A stretch of 64,000 nucleotides of DNA from SZUA-36 sp963774415 (GTDB lineage: Bacteria; Pseudomonadota; Gammaproteobacteria; Xanthomonadales; SZUA-36). The DNA is taken from NCBI GenBank assembly GCA_963774415.1, contig CAVZEU010000003.1:372001-436000 (forward strand), in the 5' to 3' direction. Below, one piece after another: positions 8,720 through 18,309 of the stretch. Every line of letters starts with the position of its first letter. Positions within the stretch are counted from its first letter, which is position 1. The notes beneath the pieces were generated by a model. That model was not told where the DNA came from. It saw only the letters and a list, made by a program, of their open reading frames with translations, and searched no databases. The position numbers and the translations under genes are program-made.

Positions 8720-9260
8720 AAACACTGGCGGATGTCGACTGGGCGAACTGGCGGGCCACGGACCCCGCCACCCTGGTCTTCGTCATCCGCGACGGCAGCG
8801 TCCTTCTGATCGACAAGAAAACAGGGCTGGGAAAGGGCAAGGTCAATGCACCGGGCGGCAAGGTCGATCCGGGTGAAACGCCGCGGCAGTGCGCGGTGCG
8901 TGAACTCGAAGAGGAGCTGGCCATCACCGTTTCGGATTTGCGCTACTGCGGCCAGCACCGTTTCCAGTTCGTCGACGGCTACTCGATCCACGTGTGGGTT
9001 TACCGCACCGCCGAATTCGTTGGCACGCCGACCGAGTCAAGAGAGGCCAGGCCGTTCTGGGTGCCCGTGGACCAGATTCCGTTCGGGAAAATGTGGGAAG
9101 ATGACGGCATCTGGATCCCGCTGATGCTCCGCGGTGAAAAGTTCCTGAGCCGCTGGCTGTTCGACGGTGACACGATGCTGGATTACGAATTACTTACCGA
9201 TGCCGGCGGCAGCGAGGCAGCCGCATTCGAACCGTATAGGAAATGCCGGGAGGTGACGTG

Positions 9261-9261
<1 letters not shown>
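8716..9261 (+). CDS. Nudix hydrolase (MutT/8-oxo-dGTP diphosphatase-like)
   Basis: 181 residues, start GTG at 8716 overlapping the tyrA stop. The Nudix box is GKVDPGETPRQCAVRELEEE followed by LAI: the REXXEE metal ligands are intact, but the usual glycine after them is alanine. The sequence before the box (LLIDKKTGLGKGKVNAPGGK) resembles the MTH1/MutT group that sanitises oxidised purine nucleotides, yet substrate cannot be read from sequence. The stop TGA overlaps the ATG of the dipeptidase by one base (TGATG). A GC-rich context like tyrA indicates a resident gene. Confidence 0.85.
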
Positions 9262-10506
<1,245 letters not shown>

Positions 10507-10530
10507 CCCGTTTTCGTCGGCGCAAAAAAA

Positions 10531-10553
10531 ACCCCGCCGAGGCGGGGTTTTTT
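10531..10553 (+). terminator. Rho-independent terminator
   Basis: ACCCCGCC (10531-10538) pairs with GGCGGGGT (10541-10548), flanked by a run of A before and six T after. It is symmetrical, so it can stop both the dipeptidase transcript and the convergent gene at 10576-11391. Confidence 0.9.
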
Positions 10554-10575
10554 CTTGAAGCAAGATGTCTTCCAC

Positions 10576-11391
10576 TCAGAAATTTGCGCGCATGAGTACT
10601 TGAACGACGCGCACACCGTCGTTGGTCATGTCCCAGAAGTACTGGTCGAATACATTATCGAACACGTTGATTTCGATTGCGGAAGTGGTGGTGCCGCTGC
10701 CGTCTGCTTCCGTGTTGCATTCATAATTGTTACCGCCCGTGGGAATGACGTAATAGCCGTCAGGGCAATAGTAAACGTTGGTCAGCTCGCCGGCGTCGAC
10801 AAAGGTACTTTGGCCCGCTTTGCGCTTGAACGCGGCGCTGCCGGACCAGAAGTAATAGTTGCCGTCATAGGTGTAGCCATCGGCCTCGAAACAGCCGCCT
10901 GGCTTCCCGAGCACGCGGATGTAAAGATCAACGGACGTCGCATTGGCCCAGTCAGCCGGGACATCGACTTCTGCGTAGCCGTCCGTCGCGTCGCGGTCGA
11001 CGACGACCAGGCTGGTAGCGTCGGGGTCTTTAACGAAATTCAGCTTGACGCCTTTGATGGTCACGCTGCTGTACAGATTGCTATTGGCGCTATCGCCCAC
11101 TATGTATGAGCCTGTACCATCAGCATTCGCGCAATAGATTTCACTCGGGCCATTGGTCGTCTTCACCGGAATGAAGATCGCCTTGCCGCCCGAGTTTTCC
11201 GCGTTCCCAGCACTCAAAAAATCTTCGCTGGTCATATTTGGATTTCCCGGTGCCACCAAAAGAAATTTCTCGAATTTTCCTTTCGGGGCGCCATTCCCTT
11301 TGAACCCGGGAGGGGGTTTACCGGCAAAAGAGCTTAAACTGAAGAGTGTCGCGGTGAGTGTAATCAATACCAGAGAAATCGTACGTTTCAT
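10576..11391 (-). CDS. Secreted protein of unknown function
   Basis: 271 residues with a signal peptide (MKRTISLVLITLTATLFSLS, cleavage about SFA/GK). The mature part starts with a PPPGFKGNG segment and is rich in Asp, Asn, Gly, Thr and Tyr, as in beta-sheet exported proteins. Four cysteines (IYCAN, GGCFEA, YYCPDGYY, YECNT) could form two disulfides. A strong Shine-Dalgarno sequence (GAGGAAGGAG) precedes the ATG at 11391. It is monocistronic and converges on the dipeptidase with a shared terminator. I do not recognise a family. Slightly lower GC than its neighbours suggests an accessory character. Confidence 0.7.
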   Translation of the reverse strand: MKRTISLVLITLTATLFSLSSFAGKPPPGFKGNGAPKGKFEKFLLVAPGNPNMTSEDFLSAGNAENSGGKAIFIPVKTTNGPSEIYCANADGTGSYIVGDSANSNLYSSVTIKGVKLNFVKDPDATSLVVVDRDATDGYAEVDVPADWANATSVDLYIRVLGKPGGCFEADGYTYDGNYYFWSGSAAFKRKAGQSTFVDAGELTNVYYCPDGYYVIPTGGNNYECNTEADGSGTTTSAIEINVFDNVFDQYFWDMTNDGVRVVQVLMRANF

Positions 11392-11552
11392 TCCTTTACT
11401 CCTTCCTCAATTTCCCCTTGTAGTCGAGAAAACACCGGCCGGAGCCAATGAATTTCTGAGGCTTGCTTGAGGCGTCCGTTGCGGCATTTTCACAGGTCTC
11501 TAACGAACTTCCATTGTAGTCCTTCGGGTGCCGGATAACAAACCGCGAACGG

Positions 11553-12134
11553 TCAGTCGAGGTCGTTCAGAAGCTGCTTCCGGGTGGCTTCGCCGACCGT
11601 GGTTTCATGGGTGTACCTGTCGTGGCTGACACCGAAGCGCAGCGCGGCGCCGGAACGCAGTGCGGCGATCATTTCGGAGGTCAGTTCGAAGCGCATGAAG
11701 TGCACCGCCGAGGTCTTTTCTTCGCTGCTGCGCTCGAGGTCCTCGTTGGCGATCGCACCAACGCGGTCGCAGCCTTCGACCTCGAGCCAGACCTTGTCCT
11801 CGATGCCGCCGAGCCGCGCCAGTTGCTCCCTGCGCTCACCGACGTCCTTGTACTCCAGCATGGCGGTGGCCTTGAGGTTGCTGCCCTCCGGGATGAGCGG
11901 GTTGTAGGCGTCCAGTTCTTCCTGGATGGCCGCGGCTTCGAAAATCTTTTCGATACGCAGCATTTCCTGCACCTGGTACTGGATCGTCAGCCGGTCTTCG
12001 AAGTACAGGCGCAGGTGGGGGCCGATGTCCACCCGGCGGTCTTTCTTGTGCGCGATCACGCGCGCTCGAAAGGCGGCCCGTTCCTCGGCGTACTGTTCCA
12101 GGCTCATCAGGTCGTCACGTTGTAACTTGTTCAT
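11553..12134 (-). CDS. DUF3501 family protein
   Basis: 193 residues, cytosolic, with no signal or membrane segment. The sequence (RDDLMSLEQYAEERAAFR, then KKDRRVDIGPHLRLYFEDR and YNPLIPEGSNLKATAMLEY) matches DUF3501, a family that typically follows a rubrerythrin and a two-cluster Fe-S protein in this order. Its function is not known; the constant neighbours suggest a role in peroxide or redox defence. The start ATG at 12134 has GGAG upstream. It is the last gene of the operon, 81 bases after the Fe-S gene; between them lies a solo repeat terminus. Confidence 0.88.
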   Translation of the reverse strand: MNKLQRDDLMSLEQYAEERAAFRARVIAHKKDRRVDIGPHLRLYFEDRLTIQYQVQEMLRIEKIFEAAAIQEELDAYNPLIPEGSNLKATAMLEYKDVGERREQLARLGGIEDKVWLEVEGCDRVGAIANEDLERSSEEKTSAVHFMRFELTSEMIAALRSGAALRFGVSHDRYTHETTVGEATRKQLLNDLD

Positions 12135-12198
12135 GTTCGTTTACTCCAGTCGAGTCATGCCGGTTCGGCTGCGGAATCTGCGAAGACCCCGTCACCGA

Positions 12199-12218
12199 CC
12201 GGCGCAATATGCGGGTTA
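12199..12218. repeat. Solo terminus of the 261-bp element family
   Basis: Read on the minus strand this is TAACCCGCATATTGCGCC and then GG, the same pattern as the ends of the elements at 7196 and 35681 (TAGCCTGCATATTGC and TAGCCCGGATATTGC). Its first three bases are the TAA stop of the Fe-S gene. No second end or internal hairpin is seen in the 60 bases before DUF3501, so it is a remnant or a solo end. Confidence 0.55.
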
Positions 12219-13550
12219 GATGCCGTAGGCTTTTCTGAGCAATGACAGCGGGTTGGTCTCGCCGTGCTTCAGTTCGAGACCGCCGGCGATCTGCGTGGCG
12301 GCCATCGGGCAGTCGGACACCAGGTAGTCGGCCTCCATTTTTTCTGCCCGCGAAATCGCCGGGCGGGCGATTTTCTGCGATTTGGCCCAGGTGCTGTTGC
12401 GCACCCCGTAGGTGCCGTCGTGGCCGGAGCAGCGCTCGATGGCGTTGATCTGAGTCCCGGGTATCAGCTCCAGTACCTCGCGGGTCTTGGGGCCGATGTT
12501 CTGGACCCGCTGGTGGCAGGGTACGTGCCAGGCGACGGTGCCGAGTTGGTGGCGGAACTCGGTCTGCATGAGGCCTGCCTTGTGGCGGTGCAGCAGGTAC
12601 TCGAACGGGTCGAAAATGTGCTGTTTGACCTTGATCACGTCTTCGTCGTGCGGAAACATCAGCGGCAATTCCTGCTTGAACATCAGCACGCAGGACGGCA
12701 CCGGGGCGACAATATCCCAGCCCGCGTCGATCAGGCGGACGAGTTCGGGGATGTTTTCGTCCTTGTACTTGGCGACCGTGTCGAAGTCGCCTTGCTCCAG
12801 TTTTGGCATGCCGCAGCAGGATTCCTTCCGCGTCAGCCGCACCGGGATGCCGTTGTACTCGAACACCGTGATCAGGTCCTGGCCGATATCCGGTTCGTTG
12901 AAGTTGCAGTAGCAGGTGGCAAACAGCGCCACGCGACCGCGGGTGGGGCCGGCTTCGGCGGCCTGTATGCCCCTGGCGCGGTGATCCTTGCAACGTTTCC
13001 TGAGCGTGTCGACGTGATAGTCGGGCAGTTCGGCCTGCGGGTGGACGTCGAGCAACCTGGCGGCCATCTTGCGCAAAGCCGGGCTGTCCTTGGCGGCATT
13101 GACGGCCTGGTTGATGACCGGGATGCCGGCGATGCGGCCGGCAAGCCCGGTGTTGCTGATCAGCCTGTGGCTGAGTTTGCGCTCACCCTGCTTGAACTGC
13201 ACCGCCTTGGCGCGCAGCATCAGGTGCGGAAAATCCACGTTCCACTCGTGCGGCGGCACGTACGGGCACTTGACCTGATAGCACAAGTCGCAGAGGTAGC
13301 ATTCGTCGACGACCTTCCAGTAATCGTCGCGGTCCACGCCATCGACCTCGAGGGTGCTCGATTCGTCCACGAGGTCGAAAAGCGTAGGGAAGGCGTTGCA
13401 CAGCGATACGCAACGCCTGCAGCCGTGACAAATGTCGTACACCCGCTCCAGTTCGTCGAGCAGGGCCGCCTCGTCGTAAAAAGCCGTTTCCTGCCACTTG
13501 AGCGGGTGCCGGGTCGGCGCCTCGAGATTGCCCTCGCGCGGTTTACTCAT
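12216..13550 (-). CDS. Fe-S oxidoreductase, GlcF/heterodisulfide reductase-like
   Basis: 444 residues. Two ferredoxin-type [4Fe-4S] motifs lie near residues 40 (CHGCRRCVSLCNAFP) and 85 (CYLCDLCYQVKCPYVP). Two cysteine-rich CCG-type domains follow: CYCNFNEPD with CCGMPKLEQGD near 215-255, and WHVPCHQRVQ with CSGHDGTYG near 345-395. These are the features of GlcF/HdrD-like electron-transfer subunits. The gene sits between rubrerythrin and DUF3501, so it probably feeds electrons to the rubrerythrin in peroxide reduction; this role is inference from a conserved neighbourhood. The stop codon is part of a repeat terminus. Confidence 0.9.
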   Translation of the reverse strand: MSKPREGNLEAPTRHPLKWQETAFYDEAALLDELERVYDICHGCRRCVSLCNAFPTLFDLVDESSTLEVDGVDRDDYWKVVDECYLCDLCYQVKCPYVPPHEWNVDFPHLMLRAKAVQFKQGERKLSHRLISNTGLAGRIAGIPVINQAVNAAKDSPALRKMAARLLDVHPQAELPDYHVDTLRKRCKDHRARGIQAAEAGPTRGRVALFATCYCNFNEPDIGQDLITVFEYNGIPVRLTRKESCCGMPKLEQGDFDTVAKYKDENIPELVRLIDAGWDIVAPVPSCVLMFKQELPLMFPHDEDVIKVKQHIFDPFEYLLHRHKAGLMQTEFRHQLGTVAWHVPCHQRVQNIGPKTREVLELIPGTQINAIERCSGHDGTYGVRNSTWAKSQKIARPAISRAEKMEADYLVSDCPMAATQIAGGLELKHGETNPLSLLRKAYGI

Positions 13551-13566
13551 GCCGGGTCGGCCGGGT

Positions 13567-13983
13567 TCAGCTCATCTCGTCCAGGGCCTTCTGGAACCGG
13601 TTGGCGTGAGAGCGTTCCGCTTTGGCCAGGGTCTCGAACCAGTCGGCGACTTCATCGAAGCCTTCATCCCGCGCGGCGCTGGCCATGCCCGGGTACATGT
13701 CGGTGTATTCGTGGGTCTCGCCGGCGATGGCCGCCTTCAGGTTGTCGCCGGTATGGCCAATCGGTAACCCGGTGGCCGGGTCGCCGGACTCCTCGAGGTA
13801 TTCGAGGTGGCCGTGGGCATGGCCGGTTTCACCTTCGGCCGTTGACCGGAATACCGCGGCAACGTCGTTGTAGCCCTCGACATCGGCTTTTTGCGCGAAA
13901 TAGAGATAACGCCGGTTGGCCTGGGACTCGCCGGCAAACGCGTCTTTCAAATTCTGTTCAGTTTTGCTGCCTTTCAGTGACAT
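13567..13983 (-). CDS. Rubrerythrin-type di-iron protein (no rubredoxin domain)
   Basis: 138 residues from ATG 13983, chosen because AGGAGG stands 9 bases upstream; longer frames run into the operator region. It is a four-helix ferritin-like protein with the di-iron ligands visible in FAGESQANRRY, EGETGHAHGHL, GETHEYTDMYP and KAERSHANRF. The C-terminal rubredoxin domain of classical rubrerythrin is absent, so it needs an external electron donor, for which the next gene is the natural candidate. Rubrerythrins reduce hydrogen peroxide in the cytosol. A perfect palindrome 75 bases upstream may be the operator. Confidence 0.93.
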   Translation of the reverse strand: MSLKGSKTEQNLKDAFAGESQANRRYLYFAQKADVEGYNDVAAVFRSTAEGETGHAHGHLEYLEESGDPATGLPIGHTGDNLKAAIAGETHEYTDMYPGMASAARDEGFDEVADWFETLAKAERSHANRFQKALDEMS

Positions 13984-14058
13984 GTTGCTTTGTCCTCCTG
14001 ATTTGTGAGTGATGTAAATTAATGGAACATATGAAGGATAGACCCGCATCGGCCATTG

Positions 14059-14075
14059 GTAAAATTGAATTTTAC
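14059..14075. promoter_or_regulatory. Palindromic operator candidate upstream of rubrerythrin
   Basis: GTAAAATT-G-AATTTTAC is a perfect 17-bp palindrome, 76 bases upstream of the rubrerythrin ATG and 129 bases upstream of tspO on the other strand. AT-rich palindromes of this type are bound by iron- or peroxide-responsive repressors in other systems; the factor here is unknown. Confidence 0.5.
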
Positions 14076-14203
14076 AATCATTACGATAGACAATGACAAT
14101 GAGGCGAAATTCAGGAACCGGCGGCAGCCGGACGGCGGCGACTTGAGGTATTCTTGATGGTGTTGCGAGCCTGCAGTCGCAGGTTCCCGGCACGGTAACC
14201 CTT

Positions 14204-14686
14204 ATGGTCCTGGCGATTATTCTGTTGTGCATAATGCTGGCGGCGGCCCTCAGCGGCCACTTCAGCGGCGGCGCGTGGTATCAGCAGATGCGGCAGCCGG
14301 CGTGGAATCCGGCGCCCCTGTTCATGGCCCTGGGCTGGTCGATGTATTACCTGGCGATGACGGTGGCTGCGTGGCGGTCCTGGCAACGCGCACGGCGGCA
14401 CGCGTTCGGCTTGCTGCTGCCTTGGCTGCTGTTGCTGGCGCTGAACGTACTGTGGGCCTGGGTCTTCTTCGGCCTGCACCGCGTCGGCTGGTCACAGGCC
14501 GTGGTCGGGTTATGGCTGGCCGCCACGCTGGCCACCGCCTGGGATTTCCGCGCGCTTTCTCCTGCAGCGTTCCGGTTGCTGTTGCTTGCGGGCGTGTGGC
14601 TGGGCTTCGTCCTGGCGCTCAACCTTGCGCAGTGGATCCTCAATGGGGGCGGGCTGGCTTCGATATTCCGGTACTTCCGGCTGTGA
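14204..14686 (+). CDS. tspO: TspO/MBR (peripheral benzodiazepine receptor-like) membrane protein
   Basis: 160 residues in five hydrophobic helices. The family motifs are visible: WYQQMRQPAWNPAP after helix 1, the tryptophan-rich second helix, and LNVLWAWVFFGLHR in helix 3-4. TspO proteins bind porphyrins and affect tetrapyrrole and stress responses in the membrane. It is divergent from the rubrerythrin operon and shares its short control region, which would suit a common redox signal. The start ATG 14204 has no strong Shine-Dalgarno. Confidence 0.9.
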   Translation: MVLAIILLCIMLAAALSGHFSGGAWYQQMRQPAWNPAPLFMALGWSMYYLAMTVAAWRSWQRARRHAFGLLLPWLLLLALNVLWAWVFFGLHRVGWSQAVVGLWLAATLATAWDFRALSPAAFRLLLLAGVWLGFVLALNLAQWILNGGGLASIFRYFRL

Positions 14687-14764
14687 ATTACAGCCAGAAC
14701 CAGAACGAGACCGCGGCGATCAGCACCGTCATGACACCGGCGGGCCGGGAAATGACGGCAGCAA

Positions 14765-15724
14765 TCACCGGGCTCTGCGGCGCGGGCTGCCGGCGACGCG
14801 CACGCGGTCCAGCAGCTTGCAGGCTGATGCGATGCCGTCCAGCAGGCGCGGCCCGGCCCGGCTGATCTCGTCGGCGTCGATGTAAAGGAGCGCGTGATTC
14901 TTGACGGCCTCGATTTGCGGCCACTTGCGCCAGTGTTTCAGGGCGCCCCGGTAGTCCCTGCCGCCGGGAGAGATAATGGCCTGCGGATTGGCCATAAGGA
15001 CCGCTTCCCGGCTGATCCGCGGCGCCAGCGCCGGCAGGGCCGCAAAGACATTGCGCCCGCCGCAGATTCCGAGACTGCGGCTGATGATGTGTTGTCCGTT
15101 AATGGTGTAGAGCGGCCGCGTGGCCACCTGGTAGAAATACGTGACCGGCGTTTTGCCCGCGTTGTCGCGTTTCAATTCGGACAGGCGCGCGCGGATGCCC
15201 GCGGCAGCCTTGCGACCGGCGCCGCCGGTGCCGGCGGCCTTGCCGATGGTCTCGAGTGCGGTGGCGATTTCCCGTGGCCGGGTAATCTCGAGCTGCCAGA
15301 CCCGTATGCCCAATTGCCGGAGTTTGTCTAGGGCTGGCTGCGGATTACCGGATTGCCAGGCGATGACGAGATCGGGCTTCAGTTCGACGATTCGTTCCAG
15401 GTCAAAGCGAAATGCGTTGCCGACCTTCGGCAGTCGGCTGGCAGCCGGCGGAAAGTCGGTGTATTCGACGACGCCCTCGAGGCGGTCACCGGCTCCGGCG
15501 GCGTAGACCAATTCGGCGAGATTGGGCGCCAGCGTGACGATGCGCCGGGCCGGGGCAGGGAGTCTCAGGGCCCCGCCGTCCGCCTGCGGCAGGACGATGG
15601 CCGCGAGTGACGGGCCTGCCGGGAGCAACGAGAAAAGGCCAAGGACAAGCAGGCGGCGCAGCCGCGCGGAAATGCGGCCGCGCCGGTCTAGCGTCGGGGT
15701 TGGCTCCCGCTCATGATATGACAT
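14765..15724 (-). CDS. Periplasmic cobalamin/iron-chelate binding protein (BtuF-like)
   Basis: About 319 residues from ATG 15724 (MSYHEREPT); it overlaps the end of ampE by 14 bases. A basic N-terminus and hydrophobic stretch (RRLLVLGLFSLLPAGPSLA) form a signal peptide. The mature part is a class III helical-backbone binding protein: RRIVTLAPNLAELVYAAGAG, then LKPDLVIAW and ISPGGRDY. This matches the BtuF/vitamin B12-binding group (TonB-dependent uptake), though heme or iron chelates are possible. No ABC permease or ATPase is adjacent. The C-terminus is basic and probably disordered. Confidence 0.8.
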   Translation of the reverse strand: MSYHEREPTPTLDRRGRISARLRRLLVLGLFSLLPAGPSLAAIVLPQADGGALRLPAPARRIVTLAPNLAELVYAAGAGDRLEGVVEYTDFPPAASRLPKVGNAFRFDLERIVELKPDLVIAWQSGNPQPALDKLRQLGIRVWQLEITRPREIATALETIGKAAGTGGAGRKAAAGIRARLSELKRDNAGKTPVTYFYQVATRPLYTINGQHIISRSLGICGGRNVFAALPALAPRISREAVLMANPQAIISPGGRDYRGALKHWRKWPQIEAVKNHALLYIDADEISRAGPRLLDGIASACKLLDRVRVAGSPRRRAR

Positions 15725-16592
15725 TGACCAGCAGCAGCAACGCCAGCACGGTCGCCCATACACCCAGCAAACGCCAGACCAGGTCCATCGACAGTTTGAG
15801 CGTCGTCATCTGACCGCGCAATTGGTCCGCGTACCCGTCGTTTTCGGCGTGACCGCTCATGACGGCGGTGCGCGCGCTCGTGAGCATGAATTCATTGCCG
15901 CCTTCGAGCAGGCTGTGACCCCGCTCGTCGTGGTATTTTCTCCAGGCGTGATAGACCGAATCGAAGTCGGTGGCGACGGCCAGCGCCAGCGTCATGAGTT
16001 GGGCGACGGGCCAGTCCATGACCCTGTTCAGGCGCAGGAATAGATTTTTCTGGCCCTCGTTCAGGCCATGGTCTCCTGCGCTGATCCAACTCGCCAGCCG
16101 GTACAGCAGCGCACCGTAGATGCCGATGACGGCAAACCAGAAAATGATCGCGAACCAGCGCTTCAGCGCCTTGGAAAACACGGCGTTGATGACCGCCGCC
16201 CGGCATTCCTTGCGGTCGTCCGGTACCGGCCCGTCCAGCAACTCCTCCAGCGCCGCGCGCCGTTCGGTCTCGTCCTGCGCCTGGATGACGTTGCCGACGT
16301 CGACGTCGAGGTCGCGCGGGCCGAAGGTATAGATCAGTATGGCGATGGCGAGCAGGAATTCGCCGAGGTGTCCCAGCGCGGCGATCATCACGCTGTTGGC
16401 CAGGAACAGCGCGATCAGCGGCAGGCCCAGCAGGACCAGGAAGCCCGTGGCCCCGGACCAGCCCGGCAAACCTTTCAGCAGACCATTGCACTGCTGCGTG
16501 AAGCCGGCAACCCAGCCAAAACGCCGCAACTGTCCCAGTTCACGAACCAGATGGCACAGCGTAAACGCCAGCAGTATCGAAATGATGGTCAT
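15711..16592 (-). CDS. ampE: AmpE-like inner-membrane protein
   Basis: 293 residues with about four hydrophobic segments (residues 1-15, 50-70, 75-95, about 150-170, and the C-terminal ALLLLVNVI). The middle has DVDVGNVIQAQD and RWFAIIFWFAVIGIYGALLYR, typical of AmpE, a CobD/CbiB-related protein known as a modulator of beta-lactamase induction beside AmpD. No ampD is adjacent here. It lies 36 bases after nudC on the same strand and overlaps btuF, so erpA-nudC-ampE-btuF may form one unit. Confidence 0.85.
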   Translation of the reverse strand: MTIISILLAFTLCHLVRELGQLRRFGWVAGFTQQCNGLLKGLPGWSGATGFLVLLGLPLIALFLANSVMIAALGHLGEFLLAIAILIYTFGPRDLDVDVGNVIQAQDETERRAALEELLDGPVPDDRKECRAAVINAVFSKALKRWFAIIFWFAVIGIYGALLYRLASWISAGDHGLNEGQKNLFLRLNRVMDWPVAQLMTLALAVATDFDSVYHAWRKYHDERGHSLLEGGNEFMLTSARTAVMSGHAENDGYADQLRGQMTTLKLSMDLVWRLLGVWATVLALLLLVNVIS

Positions 16593-16628
16593 TGGCGTAA
16601 TGTTAATCGGGCCATACGCGTATTGCTA

Positions 16629-17603
16629 TCATTTATGTCGAGTCAAAGCTTCGAGGTCGCCGCCGCCATGTTGCTTGAACCAATCGGCCAGCAGCCTGAA
16701 AGCGATGGATACGGACGGCGACAGCAGAATCGAATGGTCCAGTACGGCGCGCTGCAATGAGTCCACGGTGAACCAGCGAACTTCTTCCAGTTCGTCGCTG
16801 GTCGAACAGCTGCGGCCGACCGCTTCAGCGTAAAATCCACACATGGCCGAGGCCGGGAACGGCCATGGCTGGGAAGATACGTACCGGATCGCCTGCAACT
16901 GCACGCGGGCTTCTTCGAAAACTTCCCGCACGACCGCGTCTTCCAGGCTCTCGCCGGGTTCGACAAAGCCCGCCAGCGCCGAAAAGCGCTTCGGCGGCCA
17001 ATTGGCGTTGCGGCCCAGCAGGCAGGCGTCCCGGTGCGTGACCAGCACGATAATGGCGGGATCGATACGCGGAAAACCCTGGCGGGCGCATTCCTCGTTA
17101 CTGCACACCATGCGGTGGCCGGCGGAGCGGAGTTGGTTCGGGCTGCCGCAAACGCCGCAGAAGGCATTGCGGTGCTGCCAGTAGTGCAGGGCGCGCGCGT
17201 AGGCCAGTATGCCGGCGTGCTTGGCGGCCATGTGGATCGACGCCGTTCTCAACTCGGAGAAATCGGCGCCGGGGTAGCGGTCCAGGATATCGTCTCTCTG
17301 CTGGTCGGTGACCGATACCGCGAAATAGGTGCGTTTGCCGTCATCGCCCAGCAGAGTCGGCGGCTGGATCCGGTCCGGCTCTTTCAGCTGGTCCGGTCCC
17401 AGGTAAACGGCAAGGGTGCCGTCGTCGGTGCGCTGCAGCAGGCTGCGGCTGCGCCATAACGGCACCAGCCGGGTGTTGCTCGCCTCGAGCGCGGCGGCAA
17501 CCCACTGCGGGTCATCGCGGTGTTCGACAGCGCGGTCCAGGCGTACGGCCGTGAAGCGGTTGCGTCGCGAGCGGGCCAGGTGATCGAGATCGAAGACCGT
17601 CAC
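16629..17603 (-). CDS. nudC: NADH pyrophosphatase / NAD-capped RNA hydrolase
   Basis: About 324 residues from the GTG at 17603, four bases after the erpA stop; the longer frame from 17678 would lie inside erpA, so GTG is preferred. A zinc ribbon CGVCGSPNQ with CSNEEC stands before the Nudix domain, whose box is GFVEPGESLEDAVVREVFEE and whose family tag SQPWPFPASAMCGF follows. The combination of zinc ribbon, Nudix box and SQPWPFP is specific to NudC, which hydrolyses NAD(H) and removes NAD caps from RNA. Confidence 0.95.
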   Translation of the reverse strand: MTVFDLDHLARSRRNRFTAVRLDRAVEHRDDPQWVAAALEASNTRLVPLWRSRSLLQRTDDGTLAVYLGPDQLKEPDRIQPPTLLGDDGKRTYFAVSVTDQQRDDILDRYPGADFSELRTASIHMAAKHAGILAYARALHYWQHRNAFCGVCGSPNQLRSAGHRMVCSNEECARQGFPRIDPAIIVLVTHRDACLLGRNANWPPKRFSALAGFVEPGESLEDAVVREVFEEARVQLQAIRYVSSQPWPFPASAMCGFYAEAVGRSCSTSDELEEVRWFTVDSLQRAVLDHSILLSPSVSIAFRLLADWFKQHGGGDLEALTRHK

Positions 17604-17607
17604 GTTG

Positions 17608-17970
17608 TCAGACTGAGAACGATGAGCCGCACCCGCAGGTGGTCGCCGCGTTCGGATTGCGAATGACGAACTGCGCACCCTGGAGGTTTTCGCTGTAGTC
17701 GACCTCCGCGCCGATGAGGTACTGGAAGCTCAGCGGGTCGACGAGCAGCGTAACGCCTTCATTATCGACCGCGATATCGTCCGCGGCGACGTTCTCATCG
17801 AAGGTAAAGCCGTACTGGAAGCCTGAGCAGCCGCCGCCGGAAATATAGACGCGCAGCTTCAGTTCCGGGTTGTGCTCCTCCATGATCAGTTCCATCACCT
17901 TGCGGGCAGCCGCATCGGTGAACTTGATGGCCTCCGCCGGTGGCGTCGCTTGTTCGTGCTTGTCCGTCAT
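17608..17970 (-). CDS. erpA: Iron-sulfur cluster insertion protein ErpA
   Basis: 120 residues of the A-type carrier family. The three cluster cysteines are in GGGCSGFQYGF (near residue 47) and the C-terminal TTCGCGSSFSV. The segment ELKLRVYISGGGCSGFQYGF and the FDPLSFQYL-like VDPLSFQYLIGAEVDY identify ErpA rather than IscA. It delivers [4Fe-4S] clusters to apoproteins in the cytosol. The first gene of the erpA-nudC-ampE-btuF series; ATG at 17970. Confidence 0.95.
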   Translation of the reverse strand: MTDKHEQATPPAEAIKFTDAAARKVMELIMEEHNPELKLRVYISGGGCSGFQYGFTFDENVAADDIAVDNEGVTLLVDPLSFQYLIGAEVDYSENLQGAQFVIRNPNAATTCGCGSSFSV

Positions 17971-18185
17971 GCCCTAACTATGGCGGCTCAGGGCTTCTTT
18001 TTCAATATCCTGCGGGTGCTACCCGCGCGTTCTGCGCCGGTCTCGACGCCGGCGCTGGCGCCGCGATGCCGGCGCATGCGGGGGGGCGTGCGCCCGGCAA
18101 GCTCCGGGGCGCCGCGCAGGGTGCGGGTCCTAGCGGGCTGAATGCCAAGGGTCTGGTTGCTCGAAGGATGCCGGGCTGTTTCGAA
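17971..18185. other. GC-rich intergenic region upstream of erpA
   Basis: Together with the terminator and tail of cysQ this makes 339 bases without a gene. It is very GC-rich with several GC stretches and must carry the erpA promoter; no clear -35/-10 pair is visible. An 88-codon minus-strand open frame here is proline/arginine/alanine-rich and has no start signal, so it is not called. Confidence 0.5.
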
Positions 18186-18208
18186 TAAAAAAGCGGCCGA
18201 AGCCGCTT
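18186..18208 (-). terminator. Rho-independent terminator of the IMPase-nudE-cysQ operon
   Basis: On the minus strand AAGCGGC-TTCG-GCCGCTT is followed by TTTTTTAT, a textbook tetraloop terminator about 100 bases after the cysQ stop. Confidence 0.92.
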
Positions 18209-18309
18209 AGTTCCTGTTTTTTTTAATTGTTTTTGTCTGTCGTTCTGGTTTTTTTTGGCAAGCCCCAACAGGATGGTTGTGCAGTTTATACGCCTCGCAC
18301 GGCTTCACG

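Noticed and set aside
18002..18268. Minus-strand frame of 88 codons with a lysine-rich start.
   Set aside because: It runs through the cysQ terminator hairpin and ends in a Pro/Ala/Arg-rich stretch; no start signal and no likeness to any protein.
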